The notes under the pieces are model-generated. The model was given only the letters and a program-made list of their open reading frames with translations, made no database searches and was not told the DNA's origin. A program made the translations under genes and the position numbers. This document shows, one piece after another, positions 1-8,994 of a stretch of 64,000 nt of DNA (position 1 is the stretch's first letter; each line of letters opens with the position of its first letter). Source of the stretch: VFKI01 sp964647825 (GTDB taxonomy: Bacteria; Pseudomonadota; Gammaproteobacteria; DSM-16500); assembly GCA_964647825.1 (NCBI GenBank), contig CAZYJL010000006.1, positions 62,001-126,000 on the forward strand, in the 5' to 3' direction.

Positions 1-2121
1 TCAATAGATGAAATAAAAGCTCACATAACGTCATTGCTGGCAGAGGATGGGCCTATTTATAAATACCTGATAGGCAAGCACTCAGACATAAAAATTAATA
101 TTACAAACGAACTTTCCAAGAGAATTAATGAAGTTTTTGATTCCTGCTTATCAATCGAAAAAATTGATTTCGATATTTTTTCAGAGAAAGGCGAAGAACT
201 TTTTAATGACTTTTCCACAAAAATCAACAATCTTGCTCCAAATGATATCCTAATCCCAAAAATTAATGATACAGATATCGAAAAAAGTTATGAGGATATA
301 CTCAAGGAACATGATAGCTACTTTAGCTCAACAACAAAGATCTTTACTAAAAATAAACCTGATTCAGAAATAAGCGTCCTGAATCCAATTTTAAGTTTAT
401 TAGAACAATTAGAAAAAAAAGAAAAAGAAATTTCATCTGACAAACACCAAATTGATAAACAAACCAAATTTATCGAAGAAGCGTTTAAAAAAAATAAAAA
501 TAAATTAGAAGAAATTAAAAAATTAAAGGATGAATACAAAGAAGCAAAGAAACTTACTGTAGAAAAATTAAATAGCATTAAAACCATCTTAAATGATGCT
601 GAAATTTTAATAAAGCAGACAGAAAATGAAGCTACAATACAAGAGAAAGAATATCTCAACTCCTTACGTAATAACATTAATATTTTATCTAGATATCTTA
701 ATGAAGTTGACTATTTTATTGAAGAAGAATTATCAGATGATGAAAAAATAAATAGAATATCAAAATCAATTGAAAAAAGAAAAGAATTTATTGATTTTTT
801 CTACAGTGAAAAACCTGAAAAATATTATTTTGAAAAATTTTTACAAGTAAAAATGTTTGTTGATGAGCATGAAGCTAGTAAAGAAGCAGAAAAATTATTA
901 GATAATGAAATAGCAATAGAATCAGAAAAACACTCTCTGAAGAAAAAATTTGCAAAAGATCGATTAAACAATAACAAGAAAATCATTTTAAATGCATATT
1001 CTCAATATTTAAAAGTTAATTCAACAAAAATCACTGACAAAATAAAATTAAATGATAAAATGAAAGAAATTTTAAAAGTTTGCTTCTCATTAAAAATACA
1101 AATTGATTTTTCTAACGAGCCATTTAAAAAATCAAAAGATTTTAAAAGTATTGAAAATGAATACAACATTCTTATAAAAAATTTTTCTGAAGGAAATCTG
1201 CTTGATATCAAAAAAATCAAAGAAATTGAAGAAACTCTTAAAATAAAAAAATCATTGTTTGCAAAAGAAACATTAGATAAAAATCTCTACAATGAAAGTT
1301 ATAAAAAAAATTTTGAAGAAAGCATTAAAAAAGAAATTTATGAAAAAATATTAGAAAAAAAATTTGATAGCAAAACAATAAATACTAAACTTTCAGAATT
1401 TACAGACACTATTTATTCTGAACATTTAAAGGAAAATATTAATAAATTAACATGTGATAATTTAGATAATTTTTTTAAAAAACATGAATTTTTAACAAAA
1501 ATTGAAATCACGCAAGAAATGTTTAGCAATGATGAAAAAAAACGAGATATCATTAATGAAACCGTTATTGATATAGAGAAAAATAAAGGTGAACAACTTG
1601 AAGCTTACTGTAAGATACTAAATTCAGCTTATTTATTAACTATTGAAAAAATTAAACTATTAAAAAATTTACAAAACAATAAATCAATCACAGACAAATT
1701 CATGAATGAGGTATATTTCCTAATCCAGAAAAAAACAGAAGAAACATCTCTTGATAAAATAGATTCTATTAACAACACACTAGAAAATGAAATCGATTTG
1801 ATTTATAAAAAATATGAAGTTATTGATATTTTAATAAAATACCAACAATCACTTAAACAAGATGCTGACAAAAAATTCACATTATATAACAAAAAAATCA
1901 CGAATGAAAAAATAAGAGCAATTAATAATTTTATTTCTGATCTAACTAAAAATGAAAAAAGCATTGACAATATTAATACAATTGAAAAAACCATCAAAAA
2001 ACGTAGGAATGTTTTGACTTATCATTTTTTTCCATTCTCTAAAACTCATGGAGAAAAGGTTTTTGATAAAATTTCAGAAAAAATTAACACAAAAAAAGAC
2101 TGGAAGAAAAACTTGAAATAA
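1..2121 (+). CDS. Large coiled-coil protein of unknown function (5' end outside window)
   Basis: The reading frame is open from the first base and ends at TAA 2119-2121, so about 706 codons of the C-terminal part are seen and the start lies upstream. The protein is very rich in Lys, Glu, Asn and Ile, with long heptad-like stretches over most of its length. I see no signal peptide, membrane segment or known catalytic motif. A basic patch (KKRRN) and a short aromatic segment (YHFFPFSK) occur about 35 residues before the end. Base composition is far more A-rich than mutT and secA next to it, as for the other unrecognised proteins in this window. It converges on mutT. An exported effector of a host-associated bacterium is a plausible guess, but a structural coiled-coil protein is equally possible. 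Family not recognised. Confidence 0.8.
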   Translation, partial: SIDEIKAHITSLLAEDGPIYKYLIGKHSDIKINITNELSKRINEVFDSCLSIEKIDFDIFSEKGEELFNDFSTKINNLAPNDILIPKINDTDIEKSYEDILKEHDSYFSSTTKIFTKNKPDSEISVLNPILSLLEQLEKKEKEISSDKHQIDKQTKFIEEAFKKNKNKLEEIKKLKDEYKEAKKLTVEKLNSIKTILNDAEILIKQTENEATIQEKEYLNSLRNNINILSRYLNEVDYFIEEELSDDEKINRISKSIEKRKEFIDFFYSEKPEKYYFEKFLQVKMFVDEHEASKEAEKLLDNEIAIESEKHSLKKKFAKDRLNNNKKIILNAYSQYLKVNSTKITDKIKLNDKMKEILKVCFSLKIQIDFSNEPFKKSKDFKSIENEYNILIKNFSEGNLLDIKKIKEIEETLKIKKSLFAKETLDKNLYNESYKKNFEESIKKEIYEKILEKKFDSKTINTKLSEFTDTIYSEHLKENINKLTCDNLDNFFKKHEFLTKIEITQEMFSNDEKKRDIINETVIDIEKNKGEQLEAYCKILNSAYLLTIEKIKLLKNLQNNKSITDKFMNEVYFLIQKKTEETSLDKIDSINNTLENEIDLIYKKYEVIDILIKYQQSLKQDADKKFTLYNKKITNEKIRAINNFISDLTKNEKSIDNINTIEKTIKKRRNVLTYHFFPFSKTHGEKVFDKISEKINTKKDWKKNLK

Positions 2122-2231
2122 TCATAAAAAAGTAACAATTTATCGTTAAGTGATATCAACCAGTATTATTACTGCCCAACAACTCAGTTTTTTGAATTGA
2201 CTATCAGACAAAATCTCATCTACACAACTAA

Positions 2232-2630
2232 TCAACATCGCTGCCGCAAAAAAGCTTCTACCAAAATATGATTCGCTGCCGGAAATTCATAATTAGGTAA
2301 TGTTTCTGGCGCCACCCAACGTATCACTTGCCCTTCTGCACCTTGAGGCTCGCCCGTAAAACCACGCACAAAACACGCATCAAGCAAAACATGGCGATCT
2401 GGATAGACATAACTCGCTTGCATCCATTCTTCTGTTTTCGTGACAACAATTGCCAATTCCTCTTGCAATTCACGCGCTAATGCCGCTAAGACAGTTTCAC
2501 CGTTTTCTATTTTTCCACCTGGAAACTCCCAAATACCCGCATAACTTTTGCCAATAGGGCGCTGCGCTATCAAAATCGCATCACGTGCAGGATGAAGAAT
2601 TAGACCAACTGCTACATGTAATTGTTTCAT
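2232..2630 (-). CDS. mutT: 8-oxo-dGTP diphosphatase MutT (Nudix hydrolase)
   Basis: Expected to hydrolyse 8-oxo-dGTP to the monophosphate and so keep oxidised guanine out of DNA. The 132-residue length matches MutT. The Nudix box spans residues 39-61: G39, E45, R53-E54 and E57-E58 are in place, but the usual Gly before the last hydrophobic residue is Ala60 (EELAI instead of EELGI). The N-terminal segment HVAVGLIL and the FPGGK turn before the box are typical. The gene lies downstream of secA in the same direction, the order seen in many gammaproteobacteria, with a small lipoprotein gene and a REP-like palindrome in between. Identification as MutT rather than another Nudix enzyme rests on this context and the overall similarity. 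Confidence 0.9.
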   Translation of the reverse strand: MKQLHVAVGLILHPARDAILIAQRPIGKSYAGIWEFPGGKIENGETVLAALARELQEELAIVVTKTEEWMQASYVYPDRHVLLDACFVRGFTGEPQGAEGQVIRWVAPETLPNYEFPAANHILVEAFLRQRC

Positions 2631-2756
2631 GAGAAAATAATTTTCGCCTTACTAAATCTGATTCTACCCCTACATATCATGTGCCATGATATTTATTTGT
2701 AAGAATAGATACATAATCATTTTTTTCCTGCATGGTGACATGCTTTTTTTAGGGAT

Positions 2757-2791
2757 TTCTCTGGATCCCGCGGACAAACCGCGGGATGACA
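2757..2791. repeat. REP-like palindrome (family D), single unit
   Basis: A 9-bp perfect stem ATCCCGCGG / CCGCGGGAT (2765-2773 and 2779-2787) with loop ACAAA, flanked by CTGG on the left and GACA on the right. The same TGTCAT..CCGCGG...GGATCCAG unit recurs at 37446-37476, 37555-37585, 41545-41574, 41593-41623 and 47152-47182. It lies in the 276-bp gap between mutT and the lipoprotein gene. Two overlapping small open frames here run straight through the palindrome and are not believed to be genes. Confidence 0.85.
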
Positions 2792-2906
2792 GTTTTAAAC
2801 GTGAGAACAACATTAAACGGAATAAGCGCCTTAGTTTAATGCGTTTTGCATATAGATATACAACAAGCGCAGGATAACAACTCATTATTTACTTAAAAAA
2901 TCTATT

Positions 2907-3080
2907 TTATGACGACTTTCCTGTACTTGTTGTACCAGCACTTGAACTACTTGTTGATTTCTCTATTTTTTGTCCGGCTTGTTTCATATCTTGACCAAAA
3001 CCATGGATCGTATTATCACACCCTGTCAAGCAAATGAATGCAGCCAATACACTGCCAAATAAAACATGAGATAATTTCAT
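2907..3080 (-). CDS. Small entericidin-like lipoprotein
   Basis: A 57-residue product when started at the ATG at 3080, chosen because GGAGGA stands 7 bases upstream; an ATG 15 bases further upstream has no such site. Residues 1-20 form a lipoprotein signal ending in the lipobox LTGC with Cys21 as the lipidation site. The mature part (CDNTIHGFGQDMKQAG, then a Ser/Thr/Gly-rich tail) resembles the entericidin A/B family of tiny envelope lipoproteins in the pattern C-x-N-T-x-x-G-x-G-x-D. Asp follows the lipidated Cys, which in E. coli retains lipoproteins in the inner membrane. It is read from the same strand as secA, 46 bases after the secA stop. Toxin or antidote activity should not be assumed. 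Confidence 0.7.
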   Translation of the reverse strand: MKLSHVLFGSVLAAFICLTGCDNTIHGFGQDMKQAGQKIEKSTSSSSAGTTSTGKSS

Positions 3081-3126
3081 CCTATCTTCCTCCATTGAAT
3101 AATTGATAAAAAATTAAATCATTATT

Positions 3127-5847
3127 TCAAACAAAACTGCCGTGACAATATTTATATTTTTTTCCTGAGCCGCAGGGGCATAGCTCATTTCGGCCCACTT
3201 TTTTTTCATCCACTTGCTCTATCGGCGTGTTACCAATAAAACCATCCGCAGCAGCTACTGATTCTACAGTTTTCATTGTATCCGCCGCTGCATGCTCATA
3301 ACGCATCTTAAATTTTGGCACCAGTTGCTCAATCTCTAACGCTGGTTCAGGTTCTGGCTCCGTCACATGCACTTCAAAACGGAACAATGTTGCAATCACG
3401 TCATGATTAATACGCGCCAACAAATCAACAAACAAATCAAACGATTCGCGTTTATACTCTTGCTTTGGATTTTTTTGCGCATATCCTCGTAAATGAATCC
3501 CTTGACGCAAATAATCCATTGCAGCCAAATGCTCACGCCATAACGTATCCAACGTTTGCAACATAATGGCTTTCTCAAAACGCTGAAATGTCTCAGGATC
3601 GACAGCCGCAACCTTTTGTTGCCATGTCGCTTCAACTGATTCATGAATACGTGCCCGTAATTTTTCTTCATCTAAAGTTTCATCTTTTTCTAACCACTCG
3701 CGCAAAGGTAAATGCACGTGAAACTCATTCGCCAGCGTCTCTTCTAGTCCCGCAACATCCCATTGCTCTTCCAAAGACTCTGGTGGAATCATGCGCGTAA
3801 TCAAATCATCAATCACTTGCTCACGAATCGACGAAATGATATCTGAAATCGATTCCAACTCTAATAACTGCAAGCGTTGGCCATAAATGACTTTACGCTG
3901 ATCATTCGCTACATCATCGTATTCTAATAATTGCTTACGAATATCAAAGTTATACGCCTCCACTTTACGCTGCGCACTTTCAATATTACGCGTCAACATC
4001 CCAGACTCGAGCGCTGTCCCTTCCTCCATTCGCAAGCGTTTCATAATGGCAATTAAACGCTCGCCACCAAAAATTCGTAACAAATTATCTTGCAAGGATA
4101 AATAAAAACGGGATTTACCTGGATCACCTTGCCGACCGGAACGACCACGTAATTGATTATCAATTCGTCGTGATTCATGACGCTCAGTCCCTAACACATA
4201 CAAACCACCCGCTGCAATCACTTGATCATGTCGTTGTTGCCAAGCTTCTCGACGCGCCTTGATTTCTTCCGCTGATAATTCACCCGCACTTTTCAATTCC
4301 GCTTCCAGATTTCCACCTAATACAATATCGGTACCACGACCCGCCATATTTGTTGCAATTGTGACAGCGCCTGGACGCCCTGCTTCTGCAATAATTTTTG
4401 CTTCTTGCTCATGAAATTTTGCATTTAACACTTGATGCGGAATAGTTTCTTTTTTTAATAAACTAGATAAATACTCAGACGTTTCAATTGACGTTGTCCC
4501 TACCAACACAGGCTGACCAGTGACACACGTTTGACGAATATCTTCAATAATGGCTGCAAATTTTTCCGCAGATGACATATACACAAAATCATGCAAATCT
4601 TTACGTACCATTGGGCGATGCGTTGGCAACACCACGACTTCTAAACCATAAATCTGCTGGAATTCATACGCTTCCGTATCTGCCGTCCCCGTCATACCCG
4701 ACAGTTTTTCATATAACCGGAAAAAGTTCTGAAATGTAATCGAGGCTAACGTCTGATTTTCTTCTCGCACACGGACGGCTTCTTTCGCTTCAACAGCTTG
4801 ATGCAACCCATCTGACCAACGACGCCCTGGCATGGTGCGACCAGTATGTTCGTCAACAATAATCACTTCACCTTGCTGCAAAATATAATCGACATCACGA
4901 TGAAATATAGCATGTGCACGCAATGCTGCATTTAAATGGTGCATTAACATAATATTGCCAGCATCGTACAAACTCTCACCCGCTTGCAATAATCCATTTT
5001 TTGTTAAAATTGCTTCAATATGCTCATGACCTGCTTCTGACAAGGTCACCTGCTTTGCTTTTTCATCTACCCAGTAATCACCAGGCCCATCTTTGACCGT
5101 TTGCTTCACCAATTGCGGAATAATTTTATCAATCTGCACATAAAGATCCGCACTGCCTTCCGCAGCACCGGAAATAATCAGCGGCGTACGCGCTTCATCA
5201 ATCAAAATAGAATCCACTTCATCCACAATCGCATACGCTAATGGACGTTGCACGCGATCGGCTAGCGAAAACACCATATTGTCGCGCAAATAATCAAAGC
5301 CAAACTCATTATTTGTGCCATACGTAATATCTGCAGCATAAGCTGCTTGTCGCGCTTCTTGCGGCAAATTCGGCAAAATCACACCAGTACGCATCCCAAG
5401 AAATTCATATACCGGCCCCATCCACGCTGCATCTCGACTAGCAAGATAATCATTCACCGTCACAACATGCACGCCTTTACCCGGCAAGGCATTCAAATAA
5501 ACGGCCAGCGTCGACATTAAAGTCTTGCCTTCACCGGTACGCATTTCTGCAATACAACCTTGGTGCAACACCATGCCGCCCAACAATTGCACATCAAAAT
5601 GGCGCATACCTAATACGCGACGCGCCGCTTCACGCACCACAGCAAACGCTTCCGGTAATAGTGCATCCGTTGTGGCGCCATGTTGTAATCGTTCACGAAA
5701 TTCCACTGTTTTTGCTTGTAAAGCAACATCCGATAATGCGACACACTCAGCTTCAAGTGCATTAATTTGCGCGACTTTTTTCCACATACCGCGCAAAACT
5801 CGCTGATTGCGACTACCAAAAATTCGTGCGAAAAGGCTGCTGACCAT
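3127..5847 (-). CDS. secA: Preprotein translocase ATPase SecA
   Basis: Motor ATPase that drives unfolded preproteins through SecYEG at the inner membrane. Counting from the ATG at 5847, the Walker A segment MRTGEGKT is at about residues 102-109, DEVDSILIDEARTPL follows near 208, helicase motifs such as MAGRGTDIVLGG are present, and the C-terminus carries the zinc/SecB-binding sequence CPCGSGKKYKYCH. The frame is open to an upstream ATG at 5892, but homology to known SecA N-termini (xFGSRNxRxLR) fits the start at 5847 (906 residues), so the 15 extra residues are probably untranslated. It diverges from the dciA-like gene, leaving about 150 bp for two promoters. mutT lies downstream. Nothing suggests damage. 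Confidence 0.97.
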   Translation of the reverse strand: MVSSLFARIFGSRNQRVLRGMWKKVAQINALEAECVALSDVALQAKTVEFRERLQHGATTDALLPEAFAVVREAARRVLGMRHFDVQLLGGMVLHQGCIAEMRTGEGKTLMSTLAVYLNALPGKGVHVVTVNDYLASRDAAWMGPVYEFLGMRTGVILPNLPQEARQAAYAADITYGTNNEFGFDYLRDNMVFSLADRVQRPLAYAIVDEVDSILIDEARTPLIISGAAEGSADLYVQIDKIIPQLVKQTVKDGPGDYWVDEKAKQVTLSEAGHEHIEAILTKNGLLQAGESLYDAGNIMLMHHLNAALRAHAIFHRDVDYILQQGEVIIVDEHTGRTMPGRRWSDGLHQAVEAKEAVRVREENQTLASITFQNFFRLYEKLSGMTGTADTEAYEFQQIYGLEVVVLPTHRPMVRKDLHDFVYMSSAEKFAAIIEDIRQTCVTGQPVLVGTTSIETSEYLSSLLKKETIPHQVLNAKFHEQEAKIIAEAGRPGAVTIATNMAGRGTDIVLGGNLEAELKSAGELSAEEIKARREAWQQRHDQVIAAGGLYVLGTERHESRRIDNQLRGRSGRQGDPGKSRFYLSLQDNLLRIFGGERLIAIMKRLRMEEGTALESGMLTRNIESAQRKVEAYNFDIRKQLLEYDDVANDQRKVIYGQRLQLLELESISDIISSIREQVIDDLITRMIPPESLEEQWDVAGLEETLANEFHVHLPLREWLEKDETLDEEKLRARIHESVEATWQQKVAAVDPETFQRFEKAIMLQTLDTLWREHLAAMDYLRQGIHLRGYAQKNPKQEYKRESFDLFVDLLARINHDVIATLFRFEVHVTEPEPEPALEIEQLVPKFKMRYEHAAADTMKTVESVAAADGFIGNTPIEQVDEKKVGRNELCPCGSGKKYKYCHGSFV

Positions 5848-5995
5848 GATACAGATATTCTTCAGAATGACAGGAAAGAGAGCACGAAGCATTACCTAGT
5901 TTATGTGAAAAGTCAAATTGTTATCCCTGCTGCGCAGTGACAACAACACATGGTATCCTGCATCAGGATTCTCTGATGATTATAGGTAGAGACAG

Positions 5996-6457
5996 ATGCT
6001 CGCAGATTACTTAAAAACGCATGAAAACAATCATACTCACTCTGCATTAGGCTCACTCTTACAACGCGTCAAACACATTCAAACACTCAATCAAACCATT
6101 GCGACATGCTTACCCCACGAACAACTGTTACTACGTCACTGCTTAGCCGTCAAAATTGATAACACCACACTCATTCTCATTGCCGAAAATCCGCACTGGG
6201 CAACGCGTATGCGATTTATTAGCCAGCAATTACTCAAAGCACTTCAACAGCATCCAACCTATCACTACCTCACGAAAATCCATTGTAAAGTGAATCCACC
6301 ATTGCACCATCCAACCAAACAATCCTTCATCAAACCAAGAAAAATGGAAATTTCTGCAAATAGCGCCGCCTTATTACGCGAAACAGCAGAGAAAATACTC
6401 GATCCAGCAATTCAGAAAGCAATGAGAAATATTGCCGCAAAAGAAAAAAATAAATAA
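5996..6457 (+). CDS. dciA: DciA-like DUF721 protein (putative replicative helicase operator)
   Basis: A 153-residue protein with the DUF721/DciA pattern: an N-terminal helical part (LGSLLQRVKHIQTLNQTI), then CLAVKIDNTTLILIAENPHWATRMRF, a stretch typical of the family's KH-like domain, where a surface strand is followed by a helix that continues LLKALQ. DciA proteins assist loading of the DnaB helicase in bacteria that lack DnaC or DnaI. The gene is divergent from secA, which agrees with the frequent placement of DUF721 genes beside secA. The C-terminal 40 residues are basic and probably flexible. Assignment is from pattern and context rather than from a catalytic motif. Confidence 0.75.
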   Translation: MLADYLKTHENNHTHSALGSLLQRVKHIQTLNQTIATCLPHEQLLLRHCLAVKIDNTTLILIAENPHWATRMRFISQQLLKALQQHPTYHYLTKIHCKVNPPLHHPTKQSFIKPRKMEISANSAALLRETAEKILDPAIQKAMRNIAAKEKNK

Positions 6458-6477
6458 AAAATCATATGTAAAAAAAC

Positions 6478-6662
6478 GTAACAGATTATGTGGTCCGTAT
6501 TTTTTAGCTTGACTGCATAACTCGGGTCCCGCAGAGACATTGTTTCATCGAAGCAACGCCCTTTCATAATGCATAAAGCGCACTTCCATTGGCAAAGTGT
6601 CGTCTGCTGTTGGGCGATTGCGGTCAGTCAAGCTAAAAAATACGGACCACATAATCTGTTAC
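6478..6662. repeat. Palindromic element family A, copy 1 (38-bp perfect terminal inverted repeats)
   Basis: Positions 6478-6515 and 6625-6662 are perfect reverse complements over 38 bp, enclosing 109 bp. The inner part of the arm (TTTTTTAGCTTGACTG) and the inside (for example TGCTGTTGGGCGATTGCGGT before the right arm) are shared with the copy at 60136-60319, but the outer 20-odd bases of the arms are not. It fills the gap between the convergent genes dciA and lpxC. No open frame of useful size and no transposase is present, so it could be a MITE-like element or encode a structured RNA. Confidence 0.85.
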
Positions 6663-6666
6663 AAAA

Positions 6667-6696
6667 AAAACCAAATTAAAAAATTAATTTGGTTTT
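6667..6696 (-). terminator. Intrinsic terminator after lpxC
   Basis: A 13-bp perfect stem AAAACCAAATTAA / TTAATTTGGTTTT with a 4-base loop. On the minus strand it is followed by a run of eight T, so it suits transcription arriving from lpxC, whose stop codon is about 48 bases away. On the plus strand it has no T-tract, so it is less suited to dciA. Confidence 0.7.
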
Positions 6697-6743
6697 AAAA
6701 AAATTAAGCCGATTATAAATTAACAATAAAAAAATTATTTATC

Positions 6744-7661
6744 TTACACATCCATCGCAAGCACAGGCTTCAAATAAGAAATAGGTACTGTATCGGAATC
6801 TTCGAAAGTGACATATTCCCACGCATCTTGCATCGATAACAATTTGCGAATCAACATATTATTTAATGCATGACCGGATTTATACCCATCAAACGCACCA
6901 ATCAAACTGGAACCCATTAAATAAAGATCCCCTACCGCATCTAAAATTTTATGCTTTACAAACTCATCTTCATAACGCAAGCCTTCTTCGTTAAGCACGC
7001 GAAAATCATCGATCCCTACCGCGTTATCCAAACTTGCACCACGCGCAAGATTCATTGAACGTAACTTCTCAAAATCCGCCATAAATCCAAACGTTCTTGC
7101 TCGACTAACTTCTTTGACATAAGACATGCTCGAGAAATCCAGTGTCGCTGTTTTACTATGCATACGAAAGACGGGGTGATCAAAATCAATGGTAAAAGCC
7201 ACTTTAAAACCTTCAAAAGGCTCAAGTGATGCCCATTTATCACCATGCTCAACACGCACTTTGCGACGAATCCGAATAAACCGCTTTGCCACATTTTGTT
7301 CGCGAATACCCGCTGACTGTACGAGAAAAACAAATGGCCCAGCACTACCATCCATAATCGGAATTTCACCGGCCGTCACATCAACAAACGCATTATCAAT
7401 ACCTAACCCAGCCAATGCAGACAATAAGTGCTCTACCGTCGATACACGCACGCCATCACGCTCTAAGGATGTCGACATAGTCGTATCACCAACATTCTCA
7501 GCAGAAGCACGTATCTCGACAATCGGATCCAAGTCAATACGATGAAAAATAATACCTGTATTCGGAGGTGCAGGACGAAGCGTTAACTCCGCTCTTTCGC
7601 CACCATGCAAAGTAATACCTGTCGCCTTAATGGCATTCTTAAGCGTGCGCTGTCTGATCAT
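6744..7661 (-). CDS. lpxC: UDP-3-O-acyl-N-acetylglucosamine deacetylase LpxC
   Basis: Zinc amidase that commits UDP-acyl-GlcNAc to lipid A synthesis. The start at 7661 (MIRQRTLK) is chosen because it gives 305 residues, the E. coli length, and aligns with the known N-terminus; an in-frame ATG 24 bases upstream is also open. Zinc ligands are visible as His78 (in TVEHLL), His237 and Asp241 (in HKILDAVGD), with His264 (in SGHALNN) as the catalytic general acid. It is the last gene of the dcw run, about 120 bp after ftsZ, and is followed by an intrinsic terminator at 6667-6696. Presence of lpxC, lptF and lptG shows an LPS-bearing outer membrane. Confidence 0.97.
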   Translation of the reverse strand: MIRQRTLKNAIKATGITLHGGERAELTLRPAPPNTGIIFHRIDLDPIVEIRASAENVGDTTMSTSLERDGVRVSTVEHLLSALAGLGIDNAFVDVTAGEIPIMDGSAGPFVFLVQSAGIREQNVAKRFIRIRRKVRVEHGDKWASLEPFEGFKVAFTIDFDHPVFRMHSKTATLDFSSMSYVKEVSRARTFGFMADFEKLRSMNLARGASLDNAVGIDDFRVLNEEGLRYEDEFVKHKILDAVGDLYLMGSSLIGAFDGYKSGHALNNMLIRKLLSMQDAWEYVTFEDSDTVPISYLKPVLAMDV

Positions 7662-7780
7662 TCCAATTCCAATCTTAGGTAACAATTTGAGGCAATGTTA
7701 ACATAAGAAAGATTACCTGTGAAATTAATAATCTACCGTTTAAAATCAGGCAAAACCCTTATCCCAGTATCAAAAACCAC

Positions 7781-8974
7781 TTAAGCGTCCACCTCTTCTT
7801 TGCGTCGCAGAAAGGCTGGAATATCTAAATAATCAAGCTCTTGCATAGCATCCACCCCTGAGCCTACTTTCTCTTTGACTGCAGTTTGCTGCAAAGAAAC
7901 ACCTGCTGCGCGAGCAGAATCTCGACGCAAAATGGCGGGTTTTTCAAGATGCCGGTAATCAATCGTCCCGTCTGGTCGCACCGAATCGGATAGCTTGCCT
8001 GACGCAGGCGGGGCTTGTTTACGCCCTAAACCCGTTACAATCACCGTGACATGAATTTCATCACGCATCTCAGGATCAATCACAGTACCCACCACGACTG
8101 TTGCGCCTTCCGAGGTAATACCACGAATCGCATCACCTACTTCTTCAAACTCACCAATAGACATATCAGAGCCCGCCGTAATATTCACCAACACGCCACG
8201 CGCACCGGTCATATCCACATCTTCAAGCAAAGGACTCGAAATTGCTGCTTCAGCAGCAAGGCGAGCACGGTCTTCGCCTGAAGCGACGCCTGTACCCATC
8301 ATTGCCATGCCCATTTCAGACATGACTGTCCGTACATCAGCAAAATCGACATTTATTAATCCAGGACGTGTAATCAATTCAGCAATGCCTTGCACAGCAC
8401 CACGTAACACGTCATTTGCCGCTCGAAACGCATTGACCAAGGTCACATGCTTGCCCAATACGCTTAGCAATTTATTATTCGGAATCGTAATCAAAGAATC
8501 GACATACTGACTCAAATCAGCAATTCCCTGATCTGCGACCTGCATCCTCACTTTGCCTTCAAATGAAAATGGTCGCGTCGTAATGGCGACTGTCAAAATA
8601 CCCAACTCTTTTGCTATTTGTGCAAAAATGGGGGCGGCGCCTGTTCCGGTACCCCCTCCCATACCCGCTGTCAAGAAAACCATATCAGCACCACTTAATG
8701 CAGCGCGTATTCTTTCATGATCCTCTTCTGCGGCACGTCGGCCAATGTCAGGATTTGCCCCTGCACCTAAACCGCGCGTCATCGCTTCACCTAACTGAAT
8801 AATCGTATTGGCAGAAGAATTGGCAAGCGCCTGCGCATCGGTATTCGCACAAATAAATTCAACGCCTTCAATCGACGCTGCCATCATATGCTCAACTGCA
8901 TTTCCGCCACCACCACCAATACCAACAACTTTGATGACAGCACTTTGTGGACCCGTTTGCGCTTGCTCAAACAT
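7781..8974 (-). CDS. ftsZ: Cell division GTPase FtsZ
   Basis: Bacterial tubulin homologue that polymerises into the Z-ring at midcell. The start at 8974 (MFEQAQ) is preceded by GGGGGAA at a 5-base distance, so the longer frame beginning at 8998 is unlikely. The product has 397 residues with the tubulin signature GGGTGTGAAP at 106-115. The C-terminal peptide DYLDIPAFLRRKEE is the conserved tail that binds FtsA and ZipA and is very close to the E. coli sequence. ftsA ends 20 bases upstream and lpxC follows, the normal dcw order. Confidence 0.98.
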   Translation of the reverse strand: MFEQAQTGPQSAVIKVVGIGGGGGNAVEHMMAASIEGVEFICANTDAQALANSSANTIIQLGEAMTRGLGAGANPDIGRRAAEEDHERIRAALSGADMVFLTAGMGGGTGTGAAPIFAQIAKELGILTVAITTRPFSFEGKVRMQVADQGIADLSQYVDSLITIPNNKLLSVLGKHVTLVNAFRAANDVLRGAVQGIAELITRPGLINVDFADVRTVMSEMGMAMMGTGVASGEDRARLAAEAAISSPLLEDVDMTGARGVLVNITAGSDMSIGEFEEVGDAIRGITSEGATVVVGTVIDPEMRDEIHVTVIVTGLGRKQAPPASGKLSDSVRPDGTIDYRHLEKPAILRRDSARAAGVSLQQTAVKEKVGSGVDAMQELDYLDIPAFLRRKEEVDA

Positions 8975-8994
8975 ATTCGTTCCCCCGTGATTCC

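Noticed and set aside
2670..2885. Two small opposite open frames between mutT and the lipoprotein gene
   Set aside because: Both run through a REP palindrome and encode its translation; no family and no ribosome site.
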